Made by a program: the position numbers and the translations under genes. The notes beneath the pieces are model-generated. The model was given only the letters and a program-made list of their open reading frames with translations. It made no database searches and was not told the origin of the DNA. DNA of 64,000 bases from Talpa occidentalis (taxonomy: Eukaryota > Chordata > Mammalia > Eulipotyphla > Talpidae), in contig NW_023604295.1 of NCBI RefSeq assembly GCF_014898055.3, forward strand, positions 66,737,730 through 66,801,729, given 5' to 3'. This document shows, piece after piece, positions 33,404 through 43,480 of the stretch. Positions within the stretch are counted from its first letter, which is position 1; every line of letters starts with the position of its first letter.

Positions 33404-33409
33404 TTTATT
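33404..33409 (-). terminator. LTR poly(A) signal AATAAA
   Basis: The plus strand TTTATT is AATAAA on the minus strand, about 75 bp past the TATA box. Confidence 0.7.
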
Positions 33410-33482
33410 GCACCCCAGGCGGGATTCACGGACCCAAGGTGGGGGTCGGTGAATTCGCACATGTTGCCAGGGGGAGGCAAGC

Positions 33483-33489
33483 TTTTATA
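33483..33489 (-). promoter_or_regulatory. LTR TATA box TATAAAA
   Basis: An exact TATAAAA on the minus strand, followed by GCTTGCC. It lies about 200 bp from the LTR 5' end, the expected U3 position. Confidence 0.7.
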
Positions 33490-33744
33490 AGGTGAGGAGA
33501 GGTCAGGTGAGAAACTGGGTTTGCACGGCTGGGGGGAAAAATTTGTAGGGTGTGAAAAGATTTGTAAGATTTGTAGGGCTGGGAGAGGCTTATTGTCTGA
33601 ATTTTCTAGGTGGGCTTCCGCATTCCTGGCCCCAGGTGGGCTTCCTGGTGGGCTTTTGCATTCAGGCCTCCTGCATGGACCTTTCAATGCCCACCACTTT
33701 GAGAGCTGTATAAGAGCCTGTCTCTGTAGTTATTGTGTCTATTG

Positions 33745-33772
33745 AATTAAATATATATATATGTATATAGAT
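33745..33772. repeat. (AT)n microsatellite
   Basis: ATTAAATATATATATATGTATATAG; simple repeat. Confidence 0.8.
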
Positions 33773-33894
33773 ACAGATATCAATCTAAGTAAATATAAAG
33801 ACTAATCTCATATTGAGAAATATTGTATTTCCTTAAATGTCATTAGCAAGAGGTATTCATTCCCTTCTAGTGGCAGAAGTAAGTCCTATTCTTT

Positions 33895-34735
33895 TTTTTT
33901 TTTCTTTTTCTTTTTTTCTTTTTCTTTTTCTTTTTTTATATAAATTTTATTTTTATATTCCCCATACAATTGCAACCCCCTTATTTTGACCCCAATCCCT
34001 CCCCTCCCCACCCCCCCCCACCCCCATAGAGTGTCTCTGGTTCGTAGTTATTTGTTGATTTTGATTTTCACTTTCTTATAGTTTTCATTTTCCTAGTCCC
34101 TTATTTAAGTTTTCTAGATTCCTGCTATGAGTGAGACCATCCAGTATTTTTCTTTTTCTTTCTGGCTTATTTCGCTGAGTATGATCCCTTCCAGAGCCAT
34201 CCATGTTGCTGCAAGTTGCATGTGTTTATCTTTTTTGAATGCTGAGTAATATTCCATGGTATATATGTACCACATCTTCTTGATCCAGTCATCTATTTTT
34301 GGGCATTTGGGTTGTTTCCAAAGCTTAGCTATTGTAAACAGTGCTGCTATAAACATAGGGGTGCAGGTGCTCTTCGGAATTGATGTTTCTGTGTCCTTTG
34401 GGTAAATACCTAGGAGTGGAATTGCTGGATCATAGGGAAGCTCTATGTTTAGTAGGTCCAGAAATCTCCACACAGCTCTCCATAGTGGTTGGACCAGTTT
34501 GCACTCCCACCACAGTGCAGGAGAGTTCCTTTTTCTCCACAACCTCGCCAACATTTGTTGCTGCTAGTTTTTTTAATACGTGCCATTCTCACTGGTGTAA
34601 GATGGTATCTCATGGTAGTTTTGATTTGCATTTCCCTGATTACAAGTGATGTTGAACATTTTTTCATATGCCTGGTGGCCATTTGCATTTCCTCTTCAGA
34701 GAAGTTTCTTTTTAGCTCTTCTGCCCATTTTTTGA
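33895..34735 (-). mobile_element. 5'-truncated young LINE-1 with frameshifted ORF2 end
   Basis: About 840 bp. The minus strand encodes the ORF2 C-terminal region ([16 protein letters not shown], then in another frame WRFLDLL, ELPYDPAIPLLGIYPK, KIDDWIKKMW), the G-rich 3' UTR and a long A-rich tail of AAAAAG units. A single-base frame change near 34510 splits ORF2 between two frames, so the product is broken. The 15-bp exact duplication TAAGTCCTATTCTTT (33880-33894 and 34736-34750) defines the ends. Confidence 0.95.
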
Positions 34736-34750
34736 TAAGTCCTATTCTTT

Positions 34751-35845
34751 AAACAAAATGTTTTTGAATTATTACTTTTCGAGTCACTAGAAAAAAAAAG
34801 AACTTTTCAAATTCTGCTCTTTTTCAATGGAAGGACTCTGATGTGCACATCTTAGTAAATACTCTAGGTATTTTATTAGCCAAAGACTCCAATTTAATGA
34901 TACATAATAGAGGTATGGTACTTAAAAAAGGAGTATGAGATATGTCTCATAAGAGGAAATGCAGAATCGCCTATTAGTCCAGTTATGTAAACAAAAGATG
35001 GCATTTTACTACTGCTTAAGTTAATAATTTTAGCTTAATTTCTTACTAATTTTATTTCTGATTGTTAAAATGATTTTTTTTCATCTACATATTCAGGCAA
35101 TAATTTCTTTTCTAGATGAATACAATATTTTGTTACATAAATTTAACCCCTCTTTTACAGTACTTGCTACTGATCCATTTTGACATACATTTGATCATCT
35201 TTGTTTTGATTCTTTTTTTAATATACAGGCTTTTACAATTTTACAGAATCAACTTATACCCTGAGTGAATACTTACATCATTTTGAGGTTAGCACAGAAA
35301 GTCAATGTAGGCTTGAAAAAATAATTGAAAAATATTCATATGTATTATGAAGATTAAATGAGATATTGTACATATGCCAGTTATCAATTAATCAGCTCTC
35401 AGTTCTACATATGTACTCCATTGCTCTGCATTTCAAAACTTCACCAGGAATCTGTAAACATTTCCCTTTTGCCAGCTGACACAGCTAATGCTGCTGTGTC
35501 ATCAGTAGAAGACAGTGCTGGGTCAATACAAGGGCAAGCATCCTCTGCTTCTGATATGCTCCCCTTTTCCTTGCTCCTGTGTCATAACTGCCAGCAATAT
35601 GTGTTCCAACAATTCATTCTCTGGCAAGTTTCATTGCCAGTCCCAGCTCCTAGTTCCTGGCTTCAATAAGTGGTTTGTTGTCTTATTTTGTCTAGGATAG
35701 AGATAATCAGAAGTATAGCTTTACTTTGATTCATTGGAAGTTATTAACTGTTTGACTAGATGATCTCAGGCTTAGAAGAAAAAGGATTAGAATATTGTAA
35801 CAAGGAAGTCTGAGGAATACCTATGGATAGAACTGGCAGACTGGA
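34751..35845. other. Unique sequence, possibly old retroviral flank
   Basis: No firm repeat is identified. Because 35850 onward is ERV-L, the right end may belong to the same provirus, but I cannot show it. Confidence 0.4.
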
Positions 35846-35849
35846 CACA

Positions 35850-36310
35850 AACAATGAAGCTATATGCGCCATGTTATAAATGCTTACCAAGGGGCATCTA
35901 CCTCAGTAAGGAGGAGGCTCTTAATAGGCAGAAAAAGGACAAGCTCTATGGATACATACCAGTCCCTTTCCCCAGTCACCCCACACCGTGCTCTATAAAC
36001 ACAAAGAAAATTGGCTATATGTCCATAGACTCAACAACACAGACTCTTCCTTACCAAAGTAGACCTGGCTAACACTGATGCTCTGTGCTTAATCTCTACC
36101 AGCAAAGACCACTATACCTCAGCATGGCACCATTTTCAGGTATATATGTCATTCATTTACTTAAAGTTTGATTATGTGTACCATTTTGCTCATGGACAGA
36201 GCAGAGAGTCACCCTCACTGAAATAAACACTATATTTTATATATAGTTCCCACCCACAGAATTATTTGGTTTTACCACATTCCCCACCACCTAGATAGTT
36301 TGTTTAACTG
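35850..36310 (+). mobile_element. Decayed ERV-L (class III) pol/integrase remnant
   Basis: The nucleotide order (TATGGATACATACCAGTCCC, CAACACAGACTCTTCCTTAC, GCATGGCACCATTTTCAGG, CATGGACAGAGCAGAGAGTC) follows the region at the start of the ERV-L integrase core as I know it. Stop codons and frameshifts interrupt every frame, so nothing functional remains. The 72-codon open frame at 35854-36072 is a shred of it. Confidence 0.65.
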
Positions 36311-36479
36311 AGCATAGAGTAATTTTGAAAACTGTTATGGCAGTAGCTAGGAGGCAAACTTGAAAAGATGGAATTCTGTCTTATGGAATGCAGTATATGC
36401 TTTGAAATAGAGACTATTACTAGATAGTGTCTCCCCCATGATCAGAAAACATGGGTCTAGAAATGAGAGGATAAAAGTG

Positions 36480-37060
36480 AGAATGACTACTCTTACTGTG
36501 CATATAATAATCCACTTGAAGAATTTTGAGTTTCTACCCTAAGTAACTGTTATTTTGGAGGCTTTAGTTCTCAAAGAGGAATACTTTCAGTAGGAAACCA
36601 TTAGTGGGCCCATTGAATTAGACAATGGCACTACCACTTGGCTATTTTGGGCTTCTTGTGTCTCTAAATCAATAGGCAGATAAAGTGGCTATTCTTCTGA
36701 CTGGTGTGATTAATTTCAATTACTAAAGGAAAACTGGATTATGGCTACACAATAAGAAACCCAGGAGATTGTGTTAGTGCTGCTTGGCACTTCCATGTTT
36801 GAATGGTAAATCTTAGCCAACTACTACTGCAAGCAAATAAACAGTAAGCACTGAAGATACAGATCCTTCCAAAGAATTAATAATTAGGTCATTCTAAGAG
36901 AAAAATAGCCCTAACAAGCTAAAGTCCTAGCTGAGAACAAGGGAAACATGGTACAAAGAGTGAAAGAGGAAGCTGTAACTATCAGCTACAGACTTGCAAT
37001 CAGTTGCAGAAGTAAAGATTACAGCAGTTTGCATTTTAATTTACTTGCTTACAAATATGT
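36480..37060 (+). mobile_element. Decayed ERV-L dUTPase-region remnant
   Basis: ERV-L retroviruses carry a dUTPase domain after integrase. This stretch keeps that order (AGTGGGCCCATTGAATTAG, TTTTGGGCTTCTTGTGTCTC, ACTGGTGTGATTAATTTCAA, AACCCAGGAGATTGTGTTAG, CTGAGAACAAGGGAAACATGG) with many indels. The reading frame is lost. It lies just downstream of the integrase remnant in the same orientation, so the two are probably one provirus. Confidence 0.65.
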
Positions 37061-39398
37061 GTTTATTTTTACAAGATATCTACTGTTTTTTCCTCCTCCT
37101 CTTTCCCATAGTTATTTTATATTCAAGTTGTTGGTTATCTTTAAAATTTAATCATCAGTAAAAATATATTCAATGGGCATGTCTACAAAATTTGAGAGTA
37201 AATCAACTTAGTTGACAATGGATATACCAACTGATGGACAGAGAATCTCCTCATTTTGGGAAAAAGGCAAGACTTTCATTCCTATGAAGGATAGCTAAGT
37301 CCGATAAGTACCTTGTTATGTGGAACCGTTGACTTGTTTAGAAGTGTTTTTATAGAAGCTGAGTAATAAATGGTAGAGGACCAGTAATCACGTTTTTAAA
37401 TAGCGATATACTGAACATTAAACAACATGATGGCAAAGTAAATAAATAAACTTAAAGTTTCTTTTAGTTTGTACTGCTTATTTGATTATCATTTAGTCAG
37501 TTTGCTTGTATAAGTTTATCCAGTTTCAAGAAGAATATATTTCAGTCATGATACTAAAGTAAGAATGCATGAAGGAAAAGGCTTTATTTTACTAAATAAA
37601 AATATTAAGGTAATGTAAACTATTTTACTGCCAAAGATAAATTAGGAAAAGATAATATTTATATAATGCTGCAATCTGTTACTATAAATAAATAAAAGAT
37701 GAATATCTTAATCAAAAACATGAACATGAAATCCATATAAGATAAAAAAACAAATTGTGTGTAAACACAGAGGGGAAAATAATCTACCTCAGTAGTAATC
37801 AAAGAAACATAATTAAAATAGGCAGTGGTCTGTTCTCTTTCAATTAACTATTTGCTAAAGATTTAAAGTTATGAGTATAAACAGCTAGACAAATCTAGGA
37901 AAATAGGTTCTGAGACCCTCTGTCAGTGGTTATGAAGGTTGGTTTAATATTCTGTAGGCCAATTAGGGTTTCCTTTGCTAACAGTCTAGCAATGTACTTT
38001 TTAACAATACACAGAGACTATGAAGCTAATGATACTGAGACTCTACATCCTCGCTCTCCTGAACCCCTTTCACAAAAGTTCACAGTATATTAGAAATTTT
38101 GAAAAGATATTTTATATTCTTACCTATTAAAAGTACCTGTTCCCCATATTGTATCAGCTCAGGCCTCACAAAATTGAATCTGATATGATAGTATATTCTT
38201 ATTTAAAAAAGAGAGTGTAAAAAGATGAATTTATGTAATAATAAAAACCTTCTGACAGAATAATTAGAATAAATGTTACATAGGCTGAAAAAAAATGGAA
38301 AGAGGTAGAAACAGAGATTTAGACAGAAATTCCTCAAAGTGTTAATATTTCATAGATATTTTAATGTACATTTGAGAAACTGATAGGCTCCTTTGAGGAC
38401 ATTAAAATGTAGTTTTGGTTTTATTTAGTTTAGCTTTTTAAATATTACTTTTACTATTATGAACATTCGTTTTTTGATTCATATGACTCAGTCTGTTCTA
38501 AGATTATCCCCACAAGGGCTTAGCTTTAAAAAAAAAATCAATATGTAAGGGATAACCAGATATCCTGAATTTATATGAAGATTCTCCCATTTCTATGAAA
38601 AAATAAGTATAGGATTTCTCTAAAAATCCAGAATGTTAATAGCTTCAGTATTTACAGCAGCGTACATGGTGAGAGCATGAGGATGCTTTGACCTATGTTG
38701 AAAAATGACATTAACTACCTGTAAAACAGTATTAATTTACCATAAACGAGTTTACTAATACCATGGAAAAACCAATCTTGTTATTCTAACTTCCTACATA
38801 AACTGAAAGTCTTATGAAATATCAGGTGCCACCAATTTTGCTAGATGATTTTTAATCCTAAGAGTTTTATAAAATGTTCTGTCCTATTGTCTTATAAGTA
38901 TTCATAAAAGTCACTTGTGGACTTGCCAAGATATCAGTAACTTCTCATTATTTCTAGCAGGTAATGCGAGGCTAAGTTAGAACTGCCAACGCAATTGGAG
39001 CTACGCTTTGGGGCTAGCAGATGAAGACCACCGCCTTTGGAGGGGGGCCCTGCAATACACAGGGGACTGGAACATGGAAAGTACTGGTCCTTCTCACCTT
39101 TCTACAGATCTGCTGGGGGCTTTATGAAACTCTTCTTTTTCTGTTTTCCTTCAAGACTGAATTGGTTTTTAAGAAACTAATTCTATCAGAAGAGGAGAAA
39201 GAGGGAAGAAAAGGAGACTGAAGGGGGAGAGGGAAAGGAAAAGAGAAAGGGAAAGGAGAAGGAAGGTGTGATTTATACTAGAGCGAGTAGGTTTTCCAAA
39301 ATGACTTTAATTACAGCCGTAATTAAATCTCCCATTTTTAAAAAAATTGTGGATTTTATCCCATATTCCCCAACTTGAGTCAATGAATATATCTTAAA
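37061..39398. other. AT-rich unique sequence; slightly GC-richer block near 39000
   Basis: No repeat is recognised in most of it. 38940-39130 has a few CpGs and GGAGGGGGGCCC, but no exon features. The polypurine tract at 39188-39266 is listed separately. Confidence 0.45.
39188..39266. repeat. 79-bp polypurine tract
   Basis: 77 of 79 bases are A or G (AGAAGAGGAGAAAGAGGGAA... then GAAGGGGGAGAGGGAAAGGA...). Only CT at 39218-39219 interrupts it. Mirror-like segments could form intramolecular triplex DNA. Confidence 0.9.
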
Positions 39399-39405
39399 AC
39401 AATTG

Positions 39406-39670
39406 GGGGCCTCCCCTGGTGATGCAGGCGGTTGAACACTGGGCTGTGAAGCTGCCCGCAGCCTCTGCAGCTCCAGTTCGATCCCCGGCGGCAGGCAAGG
39501 GTCCCACATGGCGCGCAGACCTCTCCTGCCGCCTGCTGCTCCCCTCAGCAGTGTACTTCATCAGTCTGTTCTGCTCCCTGCTCTGGCTCTGGTGAATTCT
39601 CTCACCCTCCTGCACTTCTGACTGTACCCAGTGCTTATATAAATAAATAAATAAATCTTTAAAAAAAGAT
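39406..39670 (+). mobile_element. Full-length T+ SINE, younger subtype
   Basis: GGGGGCCTCCCCTGGTGATG head with a changed A box (TGATGCAGGCGG), GTTCGATCCCC B box, normal TCTTT tail. A short 7-bp duplication ACAATTG (39399-39405 and 39671-39677). Confidence 0.93.
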
Positions 39671-39895
39671 ACAATTGAGGCATATTCAAGAAAGTTAGAA
39701 CTTTCAATCAAATTCTTACTTTTAATATTTTATTCCTTTGTGCACTCCATTAGAGTTCCCTATCACTTCTGTTCTATTACTCGCAACATTCAGGAACACT
39801 TTGTCAACTATCCCCAAATTATCCTTTTACATATTAAATCTAGGAACTAATGAGATTGAAGGGAATAATCTACAGGTTAAAATTTTTCATTTATG

Positions 39896-40013
39896 GACCT
39901 CCCTGGTGGCGCAAGGGTACCTGTTCTGTTCCCCCGCTCTGTCTCTGGTGAATCCTTTCAGCAACCTCTGGCCTGTACGCCAGCTCTTACATAAATAAAT
40001 CTTTAAAAAAACA
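39896..40013 (+). mobile_element. Internally deleted T+ SINE
   Basis: The head GACCTCCCTGGTGGCGCAAG joins directly to GGTACCTGTTCTGTTCCCCC in the distal body, removing about 150 bp including the B box. Tail and TCTTT are kept. The 10-bp duplication TTCATTTATG (39886-39895 and 40014-40023) is exact. Confidence 0.93.
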
Positions 40014-40023
40014 TTCATTTATG

Positions 40024-41882
40024 TAACTTTCATTCATGCAACAAATGACTATGAAAGGACATCTTTCTAAAAATAGATGATTCACAAATATTTCTTTTTT
40101 AAAAAATAGCCTTTTTTTTTTTTCACCTGATAGGATTTCTCCCCTCAGGTGTAGTCACCATAGTTTTCCCTCCAGCAAAGTTTCCACAGTCTTCCACCAC
40201 ACTCCACAGTGCTCTCCTTGCCCCATTTTCTATTCTCACCCTTTCTCTCTCTCTTCTCCTCCCCTCCTGAATGTCACAGCGCTCTGGTCTGCTTTCAGTA
40301 CTTTCATGGGTCAGTCTTAATGTGTCAAACAAGAGAGCTCACTCCCCACAAATATTTCTAAAAGTACAGCATAAGTGTTTTTTATAATTCCTCTTTGGTC
40401 AAATATTTTGTCTTTTGAATAACAAAAAAAACTTAAAAGCATAAAATATGACTGCGTTACATATTAAGCCAGTGCTTTTGCTAGATATGAAATCCAAAAT
40501 TTGGGACTCTTCCCAGAATAAAACCTAGTAACAACTTATATTAAATTACCACAAAATAAATAATAGAAAAGCATAGCCCATTCTAGGGTAAGAACAGTTA
40601 TATTGAAAAAGTTCACATGAAAATATAATTATCTCCCAGTGAACACACACACACAAAAGAAATATAAATCCACATCACCTGCCAGATCATTTTTCCTTTT
40701 TATGAAACAGGAAATTTAAAACACACAATTTATTCTACCTGTTGAAGTAATGTAAATGAAGGTGGGTTTAGCTCGATAACTGCATTCCTCTTTAGATTTA
40801 CCAAATGGAAACTAGGCAACTATGGGGCATATATGCTATCAAATGGGTTGGCACTCAATCAAAGTCTTATAAAATATCATGTGTCATAGAAAGAAAAACA
40901 TAATGCAACAACTCTAATAGCTAAATAATGAATTATGAGAGCTTGAGTGTTTCAGCTTTCCTGAAATAGGAAGGAAATATATGTTGTATATTTATATGCA
41001 TTATTTGTAATTGCAGATGTGGAAACATACTAAGTATATATTAATAAGGGAGGGTTATATAAATTACACTGCAATTAAATGCATACATATGAATTTATAT
41101 AGTATGTATGTTTTCATGTATTATATATAGTCATACATAGTTTTTTATATATATATACAGTTATAGTATTGTGGCAAGAATCAGATTCTACATCATAAAA
41201 TATATTTAAAAATATCACCTACCTCATATGATTATTGCAAAAATACATGAGAATAACTGTAAGGGAATTAGCTCAGTTAGTGAAAATGCACATTCACAAA
41301 TACTACTTTTTTTTTGTAAATTAGTTTGCTCAGAAACAAAGCCAGCTCTTTCTATCTCCACATCCACACTTTTTCCATTGTTGCTATTCTTCAGAATAAA
41401 ATTTATTCAAGATATTCTTGATTTCACATTATTTAAATTTATAGAATAAAACATAAGCCCAAGTTTAAGTAGGATATCACCACTATCAGAACCTTCTGAA
41501 ATTGAAACAATCTCTCTTCTCCATTAAGCTGCACACTTTGTTGTTATCTCAGCTCCCTGTGTACTCTCTATTTATTGTATTATATTGAAGAGATCTAGAG
41601 TTAATAATTCAATAGGAGCCTATCCTGTCTGAAGCAAATCTGTTATTAACAGGTATATTTGTCAATTTAATCCAAAAAACACTACTGAGCACCTACTATC
41701 TGCAAAATGCTCTGCGAAACATCACAGGACAATAATCAAAGAAGCTGGCAAAGCACTTCATTAGTGACTATTGAAGAGGTATGTACCCTCACCCATTACT
41801 GAGGATAAATCAGTACAACCCCTATGGATGCCAACTTGACCTGAACCATGAACATTTTAGATGAAAACACTCTCTGAAGCAA
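40024..41882. other. AT-rich unique sequence with a possible old repeat
   Basis: 41665-41760 (ACTACTGAGCACCTACTATCTG) resembles the common 'ttattgagcacctactatgtg' mammalian repeat. 40120-40330 is pyrimidine-rich and unrecognised. No gene is seen. Confidence 0.4.
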
Positions 41883-41897
41883 CAATGATGATTTTTA

Positions 41898-42160
41898 AAA
41901 AATATTTATTGATTATGCATACAAGAACTGGGGTACAGGCCACAGATGCGAGGGAGTGAAAGGACTCTCCAGGGACAGAGTGGGGAACAGAACAGGCAGA
42001 CTGACTGAAATACACTGCTGAGGGGAGCAGCGGGCAAAACAGGAGAGGTCTACTGGGCCATGTGGGTAGCTCTCTGACAGGACAGGGATTGAACTTGTAC
42101 TGCAGAAGCTGCAGATAGCTTCACAGTGCTGTGTTTAACCACTTGCACCACCGGGGAAAC
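41898..42160 (-). mobile_element. T+ SINE, first of a tandem pair
   Basis: Minus-strand SINE of the older type, head degraded (CCACCGGGGAAACCC on the plus strand). The left flank CAATGATGATTTTTA (41883-41897) is matched by CAAGGATGATTTTT at the junction (42165-42178), which is also where the next SINE starts. Confidence 0.93.
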
Positions 42161-42178
42161 CCAACAAGGATGATTTTT

Positions 42179-42445
42179 TTTTTTTTTAAAGATTTATTTA
42201 TGTATACAAGAATCAGGGTACAGGCCAGATATTTGGGAGGGTGAGAGGATTCACCAGAGACAGAGAGGGGAACAGAACAGGCAGACTGATTGAAATACAC
42301 TGCTGAGGGGAGCAGCGGGCAAGACTGGCGAGGTCTGCCATGCCATGTGGTATCTCGCTGGCTTGCTGGGATTGAACCCGCACTGCAGAGGCTGTGGACA
42401 GCTTCACAGCGCTGCGCTCAACCACCTGCACCAACAGGGAGGCCC
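42179..42445 (-). mobile_element. T+ SINE, second of a tandem pair
   Basis: Same orientation as its neighbour and separated only by the shared flank. CAAGGATGATTTTT before it (42165-42178) recurs after it at 42446-42459. The frame at 42213-42434 is SINE sequence. Confidence 0.94.
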
Positions 42446-42460
42446 CAAGGATGATTTTTA

Positions 42461-42879
42461 ATGCTATAAGGGTTGCAGGATTATAAGATTATTTGTAATA
42501 GCAGACCTTAAACCACATTAAATATACATTAACAAGAGCAGAAGAGAATATGTAAATTACAGCTATGTAATTGAACATAAAGCAGAAATAGAAAAAGAAG
42601 GAAAGCTCAGTGTAGTAGTAATAGGAAAATTTCTCTAGGGTACAGATTCATTGCTAACTAGTACAATGTTGGTAATAAATAAATAAATAATTCACATATG
42701 TAGGTGCCAACAAATTCAAAAATAAATTTTTAAGTCCACTTAAAATCTGAGAGGACTTCCTAAGGGGAGGTGGTAAAAACTAGATCAATGAGAGATCAAC
42801 ATTTTATTCTATACCCTTCATATATTTTCTATATCTGGAATAGAGTAAATATCCATTTTTTTTCCAAAACATTAACAAC
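42461..42879. other. Unique sequence, nothing recognised
   Basis: No supported feature. Confidence 0.5.
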
Positions 42880-43480
42880 AGATTTATCAGCAATTCCTCT
42901 CCTAGCTCTCTACCCAAAGAATTCAAAAACACTAATTTGAAGGCATTTATGCACTCTTATGTTCACTGCAGCACTATTTACAAAAACCAAGTAATGGACA
43001 CAATCTAAGTGCCTAACACCAGATGAGTGGATTAAGAAGATGGGGTACATATACTTGATGGAATACTACTAAGCTATAACATGAGATGAAATCCCGCCAT
43101 CTGACAAGACATCATTGAAAGAGGAAAAGATGATGCTAAGTAAAATAATTTAGAAGGAGTAAAACAAATACCAGATGATTTCATTCATAGCTGGAATATA
43201 GAGAAATAAAGCAAATAATCAGACAAAACTAAACCAAAATGAAACCTAGAAATCTGACAGCAGAATTGAGGCAACCAGAGGTTGAGGATAATAATAGGGA
43301 GCAAAGAGGGAAGGAGGCCAAATGGATTATTGTGGTGAATTATGAGTGATTTGGTGGTGAGTATGGTATTGTCACATACATCAGAAGAGGTATGACTCTA
43401 TACCTCTAAATAATATACAATGTTGTAAACCATGTCCGTTGAATTAATGTCACCTCCATAAAATAGAATACAATAAAAAT
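42880..43480 (+). mobile_element. Old LINE-1 3' end (ORF2 end and 3' UTR)
   Basis: GTTCACTGCAGCACTATTTA, GTAATGGACACAATCTAAGTG, AGATGAGTGGATTAAGAAG, GATGGAATACTACTAAGC and TTCATTCATAGCTGGAATAT are the standard ORF2 C-terminal and 3' UTR strings of mammalian LINE-1. Open frames are broken; no target duplication is visible. Confidence 0.88.

Larger units (their letters stand above)
33350..33686 (-). mobile_element. Solo LTR with 5-bp target duplication
   Basis: The minus strand runs TGAAAGG...CCTTTCA, a perfect 7-bp inverted terminus of the TG...CA type. ATGCC flanks it on both sides (33345-33349 and 33687-33691). TATAAAA (complement of 33483-33489) precedes an AATAAA (complement of 33404-33409) by about 75 bp, giving a compact R region. 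It is 337 bp with no internal viral region. Five-base duplications occur in class III and in some class I retroviruses; the class is not assigned. The open frames across it on both strands are LTR sequence, not genes. Confidence 0.87.

Noticed and set aside
33289..33687. A 132-codon proline/serine-rich gene on the minus strand
   Set aside because: The frame coincides almost exactly with the solo LTR at 33350-33686, and its composition follows from LTR sequence.
34114..34554. A 146-codon protein gene
   Set aside because: It is the LINE-1 ORF2 C-terminus in a truncated, frameshifted copy with exact target duplications.
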